Positions 28,238 through 37,837 of a stretch of 64,000 bases of DNA are shown here, one piece after another (the first letter of the stretch is position 1; each line of letters opens with the position of its first letter). Under the pieces are notes generated by a model. The model was given only the letters and a program-made list of their open reading frames with translations. It was not told the DNA's origin and searched no databases. The stretch covers positions 62,001 through 126,000 of the forward strand of contig NZ_QOIL01000027.1 of NCBI RefSeq assembly GCF_003323745.1. The letters run 5' to 3'. A program made the translations under genes and the position numbers. The DNA comes from Sphaerisporangium album (GTDB lineage: Bacteria; Actinomycetota; Actinomycetes; Streptosporangiales; Streptosporangiaceae).

Positions 28238-29161
28238 GTGACCGGCATCCGGGTCGCCGCCCCCGGCGAGATGCCGGCCATCGGCGAGCTGGCGCGGGAG
28301 GCGCTGGCGCTGGACGCCGAGGAGGCGCCGCAGCTCGTCGCCCGGCTGGCCGCCCCGCCCGAGGGCCGCGCGTGGACGGCGCTGGTCACCTCCGGCCTCG
28401 AAGGGGTGGTGTTCGCGTCCACCTCGTCCATCCCCGGCGTCGGCCACGTGGACCTGCTCGCCGTGCGTCCCCCGGCCCGGTGCCGGGGCCTCGGCCGGGC
28501 CCTGGTCGTCGCGGCCGAGGGCTGGCTGCGCGAGCACGGGGTGCGGGAGGCGCGGCTCGCCGCCAACCCGCCGTGCTACGCCTGGCCGGGCATCGACGTC
28601 CGCTACACGCCCGCGATCCTGCTGGCCGAGAGCCTGGGGTACGAGCGGTACCGCGTCGCCTGGAACATGACCGTCGATCTGGCCGAATACGGCGCCCGGG
28701 ACGCGTCCGCCGGGCCGCCCGCCGCCCGGACCGGCTATGCCTGGGGGCCCTCGGAGGAGGACGACCTCGCCCGGCTCGCGGCGGCGGGGGCGACCGTGCG
28801 CGCGGCGCCCCCCGGCGGGCGGGACGAGGTGGTCGCGTTCGCCCGCGAGAACTGGAACGACGCGTGGGCGTGGGAGGCCGAGCACGCGACCGGCTGCCAC
28901 TACGCCGTCCGGGGCGGGGAGATCCTCGGTTTCGCGGCGTGGGGCGCCCGCCCCCTGTGGTTCGGCCCGATGGGGACGGCCGAGTCCGCGCGCGGGCTCG
29001 GGGTCGGCAGCGTGCTGCTGCGGCGGTGCCTGCGCGAGATGACGGCGGCCGGGCAGCGCACCGCCCAGATCGGCTGGGTGGGACCGCTGGCCTTCTACGC
29101 CAAGACCGCCGGGGCGTGGGTGGAGCGCGCATTCTGGCTCTACAACCGGTCCATCCCCTGA
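28238..29161 (+). CDS. Tandem GNAT-domain acetyltransferase
   Basis: A 307-residue protein made of two GNAT folds. The first domain (about residues 1-145) has the acetyl-CoA loop RPPARCRGLGRALV. The second (about 180-305) has GPMGTAESARGLGVGSVLLRR. Both P-loops look intact. It would acetylate an amine on a small molecule or peptide. Its place between a peptide-type importer and murQ suggests an amino-sugar or muropeptide substrate, which is inference. GTG 28238 is used; a 10-codon ORF (28209-28241) bridges it to the ATPase gene. Confidence 0.82.
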   Translation: MTGIRVAAPGEMPAIGELAREALALDAEEAPQLVARLAAPPEGRAWTALVTSGLEGVVFASTSSIPGVGHVDLLAVRPPARCRGLGRALVVAAEGWLREHGVREARLAANPPCYAWPGIDVRYTPAILLAESLGYERYRVAWNMTVDLAEYGARDASAGPPAARTGYAWGPSEEDDLARLAAAGATVRAAPPGGRDEVVAFARENWNDAWAWEAEHATGCHYAVRGGEILGFAAWGARPLWFGPMGTAESARGLGVGSVLLRRCLREMTAAGQRTAQIGWVGPLAFYAKTAGAWVERAFWLYNRSIP

Positions 29162-29284
29162 CCTGTTCGGGGCGCGGCGGAAGAACACCGGCTCTCAGGC
29201 GCCCCGGACCGCCGCGCCGGAGGCGCGGCCACAAGCACAGCCCCTCGCGACCCCCGATTTCGGGATATTTCGGCATGAGGACTT

Positions 29285-30208
29285 ATGACCCGACCGCCAG
29301 CAGTTCTGGCCACGACCGAGCAGAGCGATCCGCGCTACCGCCGGATCGACCGGCTGCCCACGGAGGAGATCGCCCGGCTGATGAACGCCGCCGACTCCAC
29401 CGTCCCGGGGGCCGTGGCCCGCGCCGTCCCGGCGATCTCGGCCGCGATCGAGGACATCGCCGCCCGCATGCGTGACGGCGGCCGACTGCTGTACGTCGGC
29501 GCGGGCACCTCCGGGCGGCTCGCGGTGCTGGACGCCTCGGAGTGCCCGCCCACGTTCGGCACCGACCCCGAGGTCGTGCGCGGCATCATCGCGGGGGGCG
29601 AGGGCGCGCTGACCCGGTCCGTGGAGGGCGCCGAGGACGACGCCGAGGCGGGCGCCGCCTCGATCCGCGAGCAGCGGGTGGGGCCCCTGGACTCGGTGGT
29701 CGGCATCTCCGCGAGCGGGCGGGCGCCGTTCGTCGTGGCCGCCGTGGCGCAGGCCCGACGGCTCGGCGCGCTCACCGTCGGGCTGTCCTGCAACGGCGGG
29801 GTGCCGCTGTCGGAGGCCGCCGACCACGCGATCGAGGTCATCGTCGGCCCCGAGGTGGTCACCGGGTCGACCCGGCTCAAGGCCGGGACGGCGCAGAAGC
29901 TCGTCCTGAACATGATCTCGACGATCTCGATGATCAAGTGCGGCCGCACGTTCGGGAACTACATGATCGAGGTGTCCGCGAGCAACGCCAAGCTCGTCGA
30001 CCGGGCGGCGCGCATCGTCGCCGACATCAGCGGCGCGGACGTCGCCGAGGCCCGCCGCGCCCTTGCCGCCGCCGGGCACGAGGTGAAGACGGCCGTAGTA
30101 ATGATCGCCCGCGGCCTCGACGCCGACGAGGCGCGCCTCCTGCTCGCCGCCTTCGACGGCCGCCTCGACAACGCCCTGGACGCGGCCGCGGCCGCCCCGA
30201 CGGCCTGA
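29285..30208 (+). CDS. murQ: N-acetylmuramic acid 6-phosphate etherase
   Basis: A 307-residue MurQ, which removes the lactyl ether from MurNAc-6-phosphate to give GlcNAc-6-phosphate and D-lactate in cell-wall recycling. It has the SIS-type sugar-phosphate fold: LLYVGAGTSGRLAVLDASECPPTFG, IAGGEGALTRSVEGAEDD (the catalytic Glu region) and GISASGRAPFVVAA. VTGSTRLKAGTAQKLVLNMIST is also a family hallmark. It follows the ABC/GNAT genes on the same strand after a 123-bp gap that may hold its own promoter. No MurNAc kinase gene is present nearby. Confidence 0.95.
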   Translation: MTRPPAVLATTEQSDPRYRRIDRLPTEEIARLMNAADSTVPGAVARAVPAISAAIEDIAARMRDGGRLLYVGAGTSGRLAVLDASECPPTFGTDPEVVRGIIAGGEGALTRSVEGAEDDAEAGAASIREQRVGPLDSVVGISASGRAPFVVAAVAQARRLGALTVGLSCNGGVPLSEAADHAIEVIVGPEVVTGSTRLKAGTAQKLVLNMISTISMIKCGRTFGNYMIEVSASNAKLVDRAARIVADISGADVAEARRALAAAGHEVKTAVVMIARGLDADEARLLLAAFDGRLDNALDAAAAAPTA

Positions 30209-30405
30209 CCCCGCCCCGATGGCGCGGCCCCGCCTCGACGGGGTGATTCCCGGGGCGTGGGTGATCCCCGAACGCCTCATGTCCGTGGCACGTGAACGAC
30301 TCAGGATGGGATGAAAGCCCACATAGTCGGGCATACTCACCTCAGCCATCGGAGCGGCGTCCCGCCGGTGACCACGACTGGGCGCCCGCGTCGGACGGGG
30401 AGGAG

Positions 30406-30768
30406 ATGCCCTCGCCTGTACGAGTGCGCCGTGTGTACGACGACCCCTCCCCGGAGGACGGGACGCGCGTCCTGGTGGACCGTCTCTGGCCGAGGGGCCT
30501 GAGCAAGGAAGCCGCGGACGTGGGCCTGTGGCTCAAGGACATCGCGCCGTCCGACGAGCTGCGGGCCTGGTACGGCCACGTTCCGGACAGGTTCCCGGAG
30601 TTCGAGCGCCGCTACCTCGCCGAACTGGAGGACCCACGCCATCGTCCCGCCCTGGAGTGGCTGCGCGAACTGCTCCATGAGCCGCCCCTGACCCTCCTCA
30701 CCGCCACGAGGGACGTGCGGATCAGCCACGCCGCAGTCCTCGCCCGCCTGCTCGGCCAGGCGGGCTGA
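30406..30768 (+). CDS. DUF488 family protein
   Basis: A 120-residue protein with the DUF488 hallmark VYDDPSPEDGTRVLVDRLWPRGLSKE and the C-terminal LTLLTATRDVRISHA. The family is widespread and its function is unknown. ATG 30406 directly follows GGGGAGGAG, so the Shine-Dalgarno spacing is unusually short. GTG 30424 is another possible start. Confidence 0.8.
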   Translation: MPSPVRVRRVYDDPSPEDGTRVLVDRLWPRGLSKEAADVGLWLKDIAPSDELRAWYGHVPDRFPEFERRYLAELEDPRHRPALEWLRELLHEPPLTLLTATRDVRISHAAVLARLLGQAG

Positions 30769-30885
30769 CCTTCACAGCAACCTTCCGCCGGATTCTTCGC
30801 CCGTCGTTCGCCGATGCCGGCGCGACGTGGCGAATCGCACGCAAAGCGCGAACGGCGGCCGTCGACAGGAGTAGCTTCTCTCAGC

Positions 30886-31803
30886 ATGTTCTCGGGGTAT
30901 GCGCATCAGAGGTTCCGGTCCCGCCGGTTCGGGACGGCCGTGACGATCCTCGCCACGGCCGCGACGTCCGCGGTGGCGCTGGACGTCGCCTCCGCGTCGG
31001 GCGTGCCGGGCACGCACACGGCGCTCGCGGCGCCATGGCGCGCGGGCTCGCCACTGGTCGCGGGCTCGCCGGGAGGTACGGGTTCCCCGGGGGCCGCGGG
31101 TCCGGCGGTGGGTGAGGGGCGTCGGGCGGTGGAGTCGGTCCTCGGCCTCGGCGACTCGGTGCCCGCCGGGTCGGCGTGCGAGTGCGTCTCCTACGTCTCC
31201 CTCGTCGCCGAGAGCCTGTCGGCCCGCCAGGGCACGCCGGTCGCCGGGCCGAACCTGGCCGCCGCGGGCCTGACCACCCAGGGCCTGCTGGACATGCTGG
31301 ACGACGACGCCGTGCGGGCGGGCGTGGCGGGGGCCGATCTGACCGTCATCACGATCGGGGCGAACGACTTCGAGGAGGAGGGCGTCGAGGACGACGCGTG
31401 CGGCGCGGACCTCGCCTGCTACGGGACGGCGCTGGAGCGGCTGCGGGCCAACATGGACGCCCTTCTGAGCAGGATCCACGCCCTGCGGGGGCCCGGCGGG
31501 CGTGTCGTCGTGACCGGCTACTGGAACGTCTTCCTGGACGGCGCCGCCGGGCGCGCCCGGGGCCCGAAGTACGTCGCGGGCAGCGACCGGCTCACCGTGG
31601 CCGTGAACGCGGCGCTCGCCGCCTCGGCCGCCGCGTCCGGCGCGCTGTTCGCGGACCTCCACACGGCGTTCAAGGGGGAGGAAGGGACGCGCGACGACAC
31701 CGGGCTACTGGCCGCCGACGGCGACCATCCCGGCGCCGAGGGGCACCGGCTCATCGCCGAGACGGTGCTGGCGGCCGTGTCGGCTCCGGATCCGCGCAGG
31801 TGA
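30886..31803 (+). CDS. Secreted SGNH/GDSL-type lipase or esterase
   Basis: A 305-residue exported hydrolase. After a signal segment (FGTAVTILATAATSAVALDVASAS) and a Gly/Ser/Ala-rich linker comes the SGNH fold. GLGDSVPAG holds the catalytic Ser (block I), TIGANDFEE the Asn (block III), and DGDHPGAEGH the Asp and His (block V). Substrates may be lipids, esters or acylated glycans. It is monocistronic. Confidence 0.85.
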   Translation: MFSGYAHQRFRSRRFGTAVTILATAATSAVALDVASASGVPGTHTALAAPWRAGSPLVAGSPGGTGSPGAAGPAVGEGRRAVESVLGLGDSVPAGSACECVSYVSLVAESLSARQGTPVAGPNLAAAGLTTQGLLDMLDDDAVRAGVAGADLTVITIGANDFEEEGVEDDACGADLACYGTALERLRANMDALLSRIHALRGPGGRVVVTGYWNVFLDGAAGRARGPKYVAGSDRLTVAVNAALAASAAASGALFADLHTAFKGEEGTRDDTGLLAADGDHPGAEGHRLIAETVLAAVSAPDPRR

Positions 31804-31916
31804 CGGCGGGTCTCGTATGCGTTTTTTCCGGCACGTCCGGGTATCGACACGTTGTCCCCCGCCGGTAGCCCGGCCGCGAACGCGGCGCGTGATCGTTGGC
31901 ACAGGGGAGAGCACAC

Positions 31917-32372
31917 ATGAACCGCATACTCGCCGTGACCGCGCTGCTCGTCTTCACCGCCTCGGCTCCCGTCGCGACCCAGGGCGCCGTGTCGGCGTCC
32001 GTCGCCGCCGCACCCGGCCCGGTCACGTCCGTCGTGACCGGGGGCGGAGGCGGGGGTGGAGAGACACCTCCTCCGGCGGTGGGCAAGAGGCGGGCGGCCG
32101 AGACGACCGTGAGCGCGGCGCAGTACAAGATCCTCTACAACCAGTGCCGCTACGCCGACACCCGCAAGGCGCGCCGGCAGTGCCGCCTGGCGGTGCGGAC
32201 GAACTACCGCATCGGGGCGTACAACGAGAATCTCGACTGCCGGACGTACTCCGGCATCACCGTCTGCGGCACGCTCAAGCTGAACAAGCGGGAGCGCCGC
32301 TGCGTGGCCTACCTGGTGAAGGCGGGCCTCACCGAGCGCCGCGCCGAGGTCGAGTGCTACGCGTTCGTATGA
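31917..32372 (+). CDS. Small secreted cysteine-rich protein
   Basis: A 151-residue protein with a signal peptide (MNRILAVTALLVFTASAPVAT), a Gly-rich spacer and a compact C-terminal domain with six cysteines (NQCRYAD, RRQCRLAV, NLDCRTYSGITVCGTL, RRCVAY, EVECYAFV), which could form three disulfides. I do not recognise a characterised family. AGGGGAGA lies 7 nt upstream of ATG 31917. It may be an extracellular structural or inhibitory protein. Confidence 0.7.
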   Translation: MNRILAVTALLVFTASAPVATQGAVSASVAAAPGPVTSVVTGGGGGGGETPPPAVGKRRAAETTVSAAQYKILYNQCRYADTRKARRQCRLAVRTNYRIGAYNENLDCRTYSGITVCGTLKLNKRERRCVAYLVKAGLTERRAEVECYAFV

Positions 32373-32501
32373 CGCGCCCGCCCGGCGGCGGTGCCCGAGG
32401 GCGTCGCCGCCGGTGGGAAGCGTTTTCCGTGCCCCCTAGGCGACCCTTTGAGCCCGGGAGAGATCTGGTGACGGCGCCGTCCCGTCCCATTAAATCGGAT
32501 C

Positions 32502-33056
32502 ATGCCGCATATTTCGCTTGGAAACGACGCCCCCGGCATCGTGGGGCCCATGCTGTACCGGCCCGAGACGGCCAAACCCCTCAACGCCCTCGTCGACGTA
32601 CTCCTGCGCGCCGACAACACGCTGTCCCGCGGCGAGCGCGAGCTGATCGCCGCCTACGTGTCACGGCTCAACGACTGCGAATTCTGTGGCTCGATCCACG
32701 GGGCGATGGCGGCCGAGCAGCTTCCCGGCGGACAGGAGCAGGTCGCCCAGGCCTGCGTGAACCCCCACGTCGCCGACGTGTCGCCGAAGATGCGCGCCCT
32801 GCTCGCGGTGGCCGCCCAGGTACGCGAGGGCGGGCGGGCCGTCACGGCCGAGGCCATCGCCGCCGCGCACCAGGCGGGCGCCAGTGACCTGGAGATCCAC
32901 GACACGGTGCTCATCGCCGCCGCGTTCTGCATGTTCAACCGGTACGTCGACGGCCTCGGCACCACCGCCCTGCCGAACGAGGAGGACTACGTCCCCATCG
33001 CCCAGATGATCATCGAGGCGGGCTACGGCGGCGTCATCACCGGATCGCCTTCCTAG
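32502..33056 (+). CDS. Carboxymuconolactone decarboxylase/AhpD-like protein
   Basis: A 184-residue all-helical protein with the AhpD-like redox motif CEFCGSIHG, in which the two Cys and the following His match the E-x11-C-x2-C-x3-H pattern of alkylhydroperoxidase AhpD-like proteins. These proteins reduce peroxides with a thiol cofactor or have unknown substrates. A second part (YVDGLGTTALPNEEDY) is typical of the peroxidase-related subfamily. Confidence 0.82.
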   Translation: MPHISLGNDAPGIVGPMLYRPETAKPLNALVDVLLRADNTLSRGERELIAAYVSRLNDCEFCGSIHGAMAAEQLPGGQEQVAQACVNPHVADVSPKMRALLAVAAQVREGGRAVTAEAIAAAHQAGASDLEIHDTVLIAAAFCMFNRYVDGLGTTALPNEEDYVPIAQMIIEAGYGGVITGSPS

Positions 33057-33320
33057 CCGGCCCCCTGCCGGCTCGGCGTGACAGGCCTCCTTCCGCCGGC
33101 TCGCCTGGCCGGCCTCCGGCCGCGTCTGGTCGGACGGCCGGCCCGGCGACGGCCGAGGTCGGCCCGGCCGGCTCCCCGCGCGGTCGCCGCCGTGAGGTTT
33201 CTCGCAGCGTAACGGGGGTACGCGCGAGCGCACCCACGCGGACCGGGGCCGCCGATCGAGGCCCGGCCCACGGCCCGCGCCGGGCGCCGGGGGTCTAGCG
33301 CGAAGGAGACGAGAATTCCG

Positions 33321-33887
33321 ATGGAGCACAGCGGCGACGTCATCACCGTCCTGACCACCGATCACCGCGAGGTGGAGGGGCTGTTCGCCGAGTTGGAGAT
33401 GCTGCGGGGCTCCGGACAGGACGACCGCCGCAAAGAGCTGACCGAGAAGGTGATCACCGAGCTGGTCAGGCACTCGGTCGCCGAGGAGGCGTACCTGTAC
33501 CCGGCCGCGCGCAAGCGTCTCCCGGGAGGGGACGCCCTGGCCGACCGCGAGGTGTCCGAGCACGCCGAGGCCGAGCGGCTGATGAAGGACCTGGAAGGCG
33601 CGGATCCCGCGGACCCGGTCTTCGACCACCTGCTCGACCGGTTGATCGCCACCGTACGGCAGCACGTGCGCGAGGAGGAGCATTCGCTGTTCCCGGAGCT
33701 GGTGCGGTATGTCGAGGCGGAAGAGCTGGTCAGCATTGGCAGGAAGATCCTGGCCATCAAGAAGATCGGCCCCACCCGGCCTCACCCCGCCGCCCCGGAC
33801 AGCCCCCCGGCCAACAAACTCCTGGCCCCGGGCACCGGCCTGGTGGACCGCGTCCGCGACCTGCTCTCAGGCCGCGGAAGAGCCTGA
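33321..33887 (+). CDS. Hemerythrin HHE domain protein
   Basis: A 188-residue protein with a four-helix hemerythrin-like domain. Probable iron ligands are H and E residues in LTTDHREVEGLFAE, VRHSVAEEAYLYP, SEHAEAERLM and VRQHVREEEHSLFPEL. Such proteins bind a di-iron centre and are linked to oxygen, NO or oxidative-stress sensing. The 264-bp gap before it (33057-33320) is GC-rich and shows no gene. Confidence 0.85.
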   Translation: MEHSGDVITVLTTDHREVEGLFAELEMLRGSGQDDRRKELTEKVITELVRHSVAEEAYLYPAARKRLPGGDALADREVSEHAEAERLMKDLEGADPADPVFDHLLDRLIATVRQHVREEEHSLFPELVRYVEAEELVSIGRKILAIKKIGPTRPHPAAPDSPPANKLLAPGTGLVDRVRDLLSGRGRA

Positions 33888-34021
33888 CCCCTACGCCCGC
33901 ATGATCGGGTGAGCGAAGCGTTCGAGGCCCGAGGTCAAGAACAGGCTTGGGAGCGGTTCGCAATCACCCCGCCCGCCGGGCAGGTCTGTTTACGGCGTGG
34001 GTGAACGGGGAGCAGCCGGTT

Positions 34022-35071
34022 ATGCGGGTGATTGTGGTTGGTGCGACCGGAAACGTCGGAACCAGCGTGGTAACCGCCCTGGAGGAGGATCCGAGCATCA
34101 CCTCCATCGTCGGGGTGGCCCGGCGGATGCCCCGGTGGCGGCCGGGGAAGACCGAATGGCGAGCCGCCGACATCGCCACCGGCGACCTCACCGAGATCTT
34201 CTCCGGCGCGGACGCCGTGGTGAACCTCGCGTGGCTGTTCCAGCCGACGCACGACCCCGTGGTGACCTGGCGGTCCAACGTGCTCGGCGGCATGCGGGTC
34301 TTCCACGCCGCCGCCGAGGCGGGGGTCTCCACGCTGGTGCACGCGTCCTCGGTCGGCGCCTACTCGCCGGGCCCCAAGGACCACCCGGTGGACGAGAGCT
34401 GGCCGACCCACGGGTGGCCGCGCGCCGCCTACGCCCGCGAGAAGGCCTACCTGGAACGGGTGCTCGACATCTACGAGCGCGACCACCCGGGCATCCGCGT
34501 CGTCCGCATGCGTCCGGGCTTCATCTTCAAACGCGAGGCGGCCACCCAGCAGCGCCGCCTGTTCGCCGGGCCGTTCGTCCCGCAGCGGCTGGTACGCCCC
34601 GGCCGGGTGCCGTTCGTCCCCGACATCCCCGGCCTGCGCATCCAGGCCCTGCACTCCGACGACGCGGGCGAGGCCTACCGCCTCGCCGTCACCCGCCCGG
34701 TGTCGGGCGCGTTCAACCTCGCCGCCGACCCGGTCGTCGACCCGGCGGCCCTGGCGAGGCTCCTGTCCGCCCGCCTCGTCCCCGTCCCTCCGTGGCTGGC
34801 CCGGGGCGCCGTCGCGGCGGGCTGGCACCTCCACCTCGTCCCCGCCTCACCCGGCCTCGTGGAGATGGCCCTGCGGATCCCGTTGATGGACACCACACGC
34901 GCCCGCGCCGAACTCGGCTGGCGACCACGCCGCACCGCCCTGGACGCCCTACGAGAAATGCTGGCCGGCATGACCGGCGGCGCCGGAATGGACACCCCGC
35001 CCCTGGAACCCGAATCCGGCCTGAGGGGCCGCCTCCACGAGCTCACCACCGGAGCAGGCAGCCGCCCGTGA
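34022..35071 (+). CDS. NAD(P)-dependent epimerase/dehydratase (extended SDR)
   Basis: A 349-residue extended short-chain dehydrogenase/reductase. The Rossmann motif is VVGATGNVGTSVV at the N-terminus, the catalytic Tyr-x3-Lys is YAREK, and the Ser lies in HASSVGAYSPG. It probably acts on a nucleotide sugar or similar substrate, which cannot be specified. ATG 34022 gives the Rossmann fold at the exact N-terminus. It is convergent with the TudS-type gene. Confidence 0.85.
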   Translation: MRVIVVGATGNVGTSVVTALEEDPSITSIVGVARRMPRWRPGKTEWRAADIATGDLTEIFSGADAVVNLAWLFQPTHDPVVTWRSNVLGGMRVFHAAAEAGVSTLVHASSVGAYSPGPKDHPVDESWPTHGWPRAAYAREKAYLERVLDIYERDHPGIRVVRMRPGFIFKREAATQQRRLFAGPFVPQRLVRPGRVPFVPDIPGLRIQALHSDDAGEAYRLAVTRPVSGAFNLAADPVVDPAALARLLSARLVPVPPWLARGAVAAGWHLHLVPASPGLVEMALRIPLMDTTRARAELGWRPRRTALDALREMLAGMTGGAGMDTPPLEPESGLRGRLHELTTGAGSRP

Positions 35072-35134
35072 CGCACCGCGCCAGGACGCACCCAAGAGGC
35101 GGAGGTGAGGACCGTTTCCGGCGTGGCGACGGGT

Positions 35135-36160
35135 TCAGGCGGGGACGTGGTTGCGGAGGGCCAGGGGGGACGGGTACGGGTGGAAGTGGGTTTGGTCACG
35201 GAGGTAGGTGGCGTGTTCGCCCTTGGCGTGGTGGCTGAGCAGGGTCAGGGGGACGCTGAGGGGGACCAGGTGGGCCCGGTAGGCGTCGATCACTTCGGTC
35301 AGGTCGGCGCGGCGGACCGCGTCGAGGCGGTCGCTGATCATGCCCAGGCAGTGCTGAAGGACGTTGACGTTGCGGCCGATGGTCGCGCGGACGGTCAGAG
35401 CCGCGCGGAAGGCCCGGTCGTAGACGGCGGCGAGGTCGTCGCGGGGGGACGTGCCCGCCGTCGCCACGACGTGGCCGAGGGTCCTGTAGGCGGCGGGGTC
35501 GTGGGCGAGCAGCTGCGTCTTGTGGCGGCTGTGGAACACCACCAGGTCGCGAGGCCGCCAGCCGGACGCGAGGAACGCCCGGAGCCGGGCGTGCGCGAAG
35601 ATCCGCTCGACGAACGCCTCGCGGAGGACGGCGTCGCGCAGCCGTCCCTCGTCCTCGGCCGGCAGCAGCGGGTGGGCCTTCATCACCCGGCCGGCGAACA
35701 GGCCGGGGCCTCGTCCGGCGACGGACGTCTCGCCGTCGTGCACCGGGACGCCGTGGATGCCGCACGTGGGGCTCTTGGCCTTGAAGACGTACCCGTCCAC
35801 GTCGAGGGCGGCGGCGCGCTCGGCGGCCAGCGCCCGCATGGGCTCGGTGAGATCCCTGCGGGTCCGGCGCGTCACCAGGCGCGGCTCGGATTCGTCCGCT
35901 GGTTCGCCTGGGCGGTGCTCGCCCGTTGAGGATCTCTCCAGGTGAAGGGTTTCCCTGGGGGCGCCGAGGCCGATTTCCATTTCTGGGCAAATCAGTACCC
36001 AGTCCACGAACTCGGACAGTAGGTCGGTGAGGAATCGGTCGCGGCTGTGGCCGCCGTTGAAGCGGACCGGCTCGCCCAGCAGGCAGCTCGACACGGCGAC
36101 GCGCGGCCTCGCGTGCTCCCAGATCCGCTCGTACGCCCGCTCGCGGTACTGGCCGTCCAT
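35135..36160 (-). CDS. TudS (DUF523) plus DUF1722 fusion protein, YbgA-like
   Basis: A 341-residue fusion. The N-terminal DUF523/TudS half has the three Cys positions that bind a [4Fe-4S] cluster in thiouracil desulfidases: VSSCLLGEPVRFNGGHSRD, ICPEMEIGLGAPRE and KSPTCGIHG. The C-terminal DUF1722 half begins at about residue 180 and is also found in E. coli YbgA. A role in desulfuration of thiolated bases is suggested but unproven for fused proteins. ATG 36160 is used; ATG 36172 is an alternative. Confidence 0.82.
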   Translation of the reverse strand: MDGQYRERAYERIWEHARPRVAVSSCLLGEPVRFNGGHSRDRFLTDLLSEFVDWVLICPEMEIGLGAPRETLHLERSSTGEHRPGEPADESEPRLVTRRTRRDLTEPMRALAAERAAALDVDGYVFKAKSPTCGIHGVPVHDGETSVAGRGPGLFAGRVMKAHPLLPAEDEGRLRDAVLREAFVERIFAHARLRAFLASGWRPRDLVVFHSRHKTQLLAHDPAAYRTLGHVVATAGTSPRDDLAAVYDRAFRAALTVRATIGRNVNVLQHCLGMISDRLDAVRRADLTEVIDAYRAHLVPLSVPLTLLSHHAKGEHATYLRDQTHFHPYPSPLALRNHVPA

Positions 36161-36361
36161 CTCGTGTCCCATCTCGGCGCGCCGTGGTCGATGCGGCGAA
36201 GGCCCGGTCTGAGCCATCCCCCTGCTTCTTCCTTCGGACGCACGGGCGTCGGTGGTTGCCGGCATGTCGCCGACAGCGGACGTGAGCGGCAATCCGCGCG
36301 CCGGTGCATCCGGACGCCGCGCCGCTGCGAAGGTCCGGGCAGTGATCGAAGGAGCTGGCCG

Positions 36362-37837
36362 ATGGGAATGGCGACGCGGGGCGCGGTCGTGGTGATCGGT
36401 GCGGGGCTCGCGGGCCTGGCGGCCGCCGTACGGCTCGCCGCGGCCGGGCGCGACGTGACGGTGGTCGAGGCCGAGGACGGTCCGGGAGGCTGCTGCGGCA
36501 GCGCGCGGCTCGGCCCGTACCGCTTCGACACCGGGCCGTCGGTGCTCACGATGCCCGGCGTGCTCGCCGGCCTCTTCGGCGTGGCGGGCGAGGACCTCGA
36601 CGACCGGCTGCCGCTGCGCCGGCTCGACCCGTACTACCGCCTGACCTACCACGACGGCTCCCGCCTGGACGTACGCCCCGGGGAGGAGGCGATGGCCGAG
36701 GAGGTGCGCAGGGTCTGTGGCCCCGCCGAGGCCGCGCGGTACGTACGGTTCCGGCGGCTGCTGGGCGAGATGTTCGCGATCGAGTGGCCGTCGTTCATCG
36801 ACGCCGATATGACCCGCCTCCGCAGCCTGCTCAGGCCGTACCCGCTGGCCCGGCTGGCGGCGCTCGGCGGCTTCCGCAGCCTGGACGCCCTGGTCAGGCG
36901 GCATCTCACCGACGAAAGGCTCATCAGGGCCCATACCTTCCAGGCGTTGTACCTGGGCATGCCGCCGCGCCGCGCGCTCGGCATCTACGCCGTGATCGCC
37001 CACATGGACACCGTCGGAGGCGTGTACTTCCCCCGCGAGGGCGGCATGCACGCCATCCCGCGCGCGCTGGCGGCCGTCGCCGAGAAGGCGGGCGCCGTGA
37101 TCCGCTACGGCGTGCGCGCGGTCGAGGTCGAGACCGACACGGCCGGAGTCGCCGCCGTGCGCCTCGGCACCGGCGAGCGTCTGGCCGCCGCGTCCGTCGT
37201 CGTCGCCTGCGACCTTCCCGCGGCGCACGCCGGTCTGCTGCCGCCCGGCTCGGGGGACTGGAGGCTGCGCCGTCCCCGCCACGCGCCGTCCTGCCTGGTG
37301 CTGCACTTCGGGCTCGACCGCCGCCTGCCCGCCCAGGCGCACCACACCCTGCACTTCGGCGAGCAGTGGAACTCCACCTTCGAGGCCCTGGCCGCCGGAC
37401 GGCCGCAGCCCGACCCGAGCCTGCTGGTCACCTACCCCGAGGGGGACGACGGCGCCGCGCCCGAGGGCCACGCCACGCTGTCGGCCCTGGAGCCGACCGC
37501 CAACCTGCTCGGCGGCCACGACTGGGACCGGCTCACGCCCCGCCTGGAGGAACGCCTGCTGGCCCGGCTCGCCGATCTCGGCTACGGCGACCTGTCGGCC
37601 GCGCCGAGGCTGACGCTGGACCCGCCCGCCTGGAAGCGGCGCGGCCACTCGGCCGGCACTCCCTTCGCGCTCGACCACCGCTTCACGCAGACGGCGTGGT
37701 TCCGGCCGGCGGCCGCCGCCCGTCGCGTCCCCGGGCTGCACTTCGCCGGCATGTTCACCGCGCCGGGTGTGGGCGTGCCCCCCGTTCTGATCTCCGGCCG
37801 GCTGACCGCCGAGCGGATCCTGGAGAGCCTCCGATGA
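36362..37837 (+). CDS. crtI: Phytoene desaturase-family FAD enzyme (CrtI)
   Basis: A 491-residue carotenoid desaturase with the N-terminal FAD-binding motif VVIGAGLAGLAAAVRLAAAGRDVTVVE and the C-terminal FAVGMFTAPGVGVPPVLISGR-like signature (LHFAGMFTAPGVGVP). It probably introduces double bonds into phytoene to give lycopene. GAAGGAG lies 8 nt before ATG 36362. It is translationally coupled to crtB (4-bp ATGA overlap). Confidence 0.9.
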   Translation: MGMATRGAVVVIGAGLAGLAAAVRLAAAGRDVTVVEAEDGPGGCCGSARLGPYRFDTGPSVLTMPGVLAGLFGVAGEDLDDRLPLRRLDPYYRLTYHDGSRLDVRPGEEAMAEEVRRVCGPAEAARYVRFRRLLGEMFAIEWPSFIDADMTRLRSLLRPYPLARLAALGGFRSLDALVRRHLTDERLIRAHTFQALYLGMPPRRALGIYAVIAHMDTVGGVYFPREGGMHAIPRALAAVAEKAGAVIRYGVRAVEVETDTAGVAAVRLGTGERLAAASVVVACDLPAAHAGLLPPGSGDWRLRRPRHAPSCLVLHFGLDRRLPAQAHHTLHFGEQWNSTFEALAAGRPQPDPSLLVTYPEGDDGAAPEGHATLSALEPTANLLGGHDWDRLTPRLEERLLARLADLGYGDLSAAPRLTLDPPAWKRRGHSAGTPFALDHRFTQTAWFRPAAAARRVPGLHFAGMFTAPGVGVPPVLISGRLTAERILESLR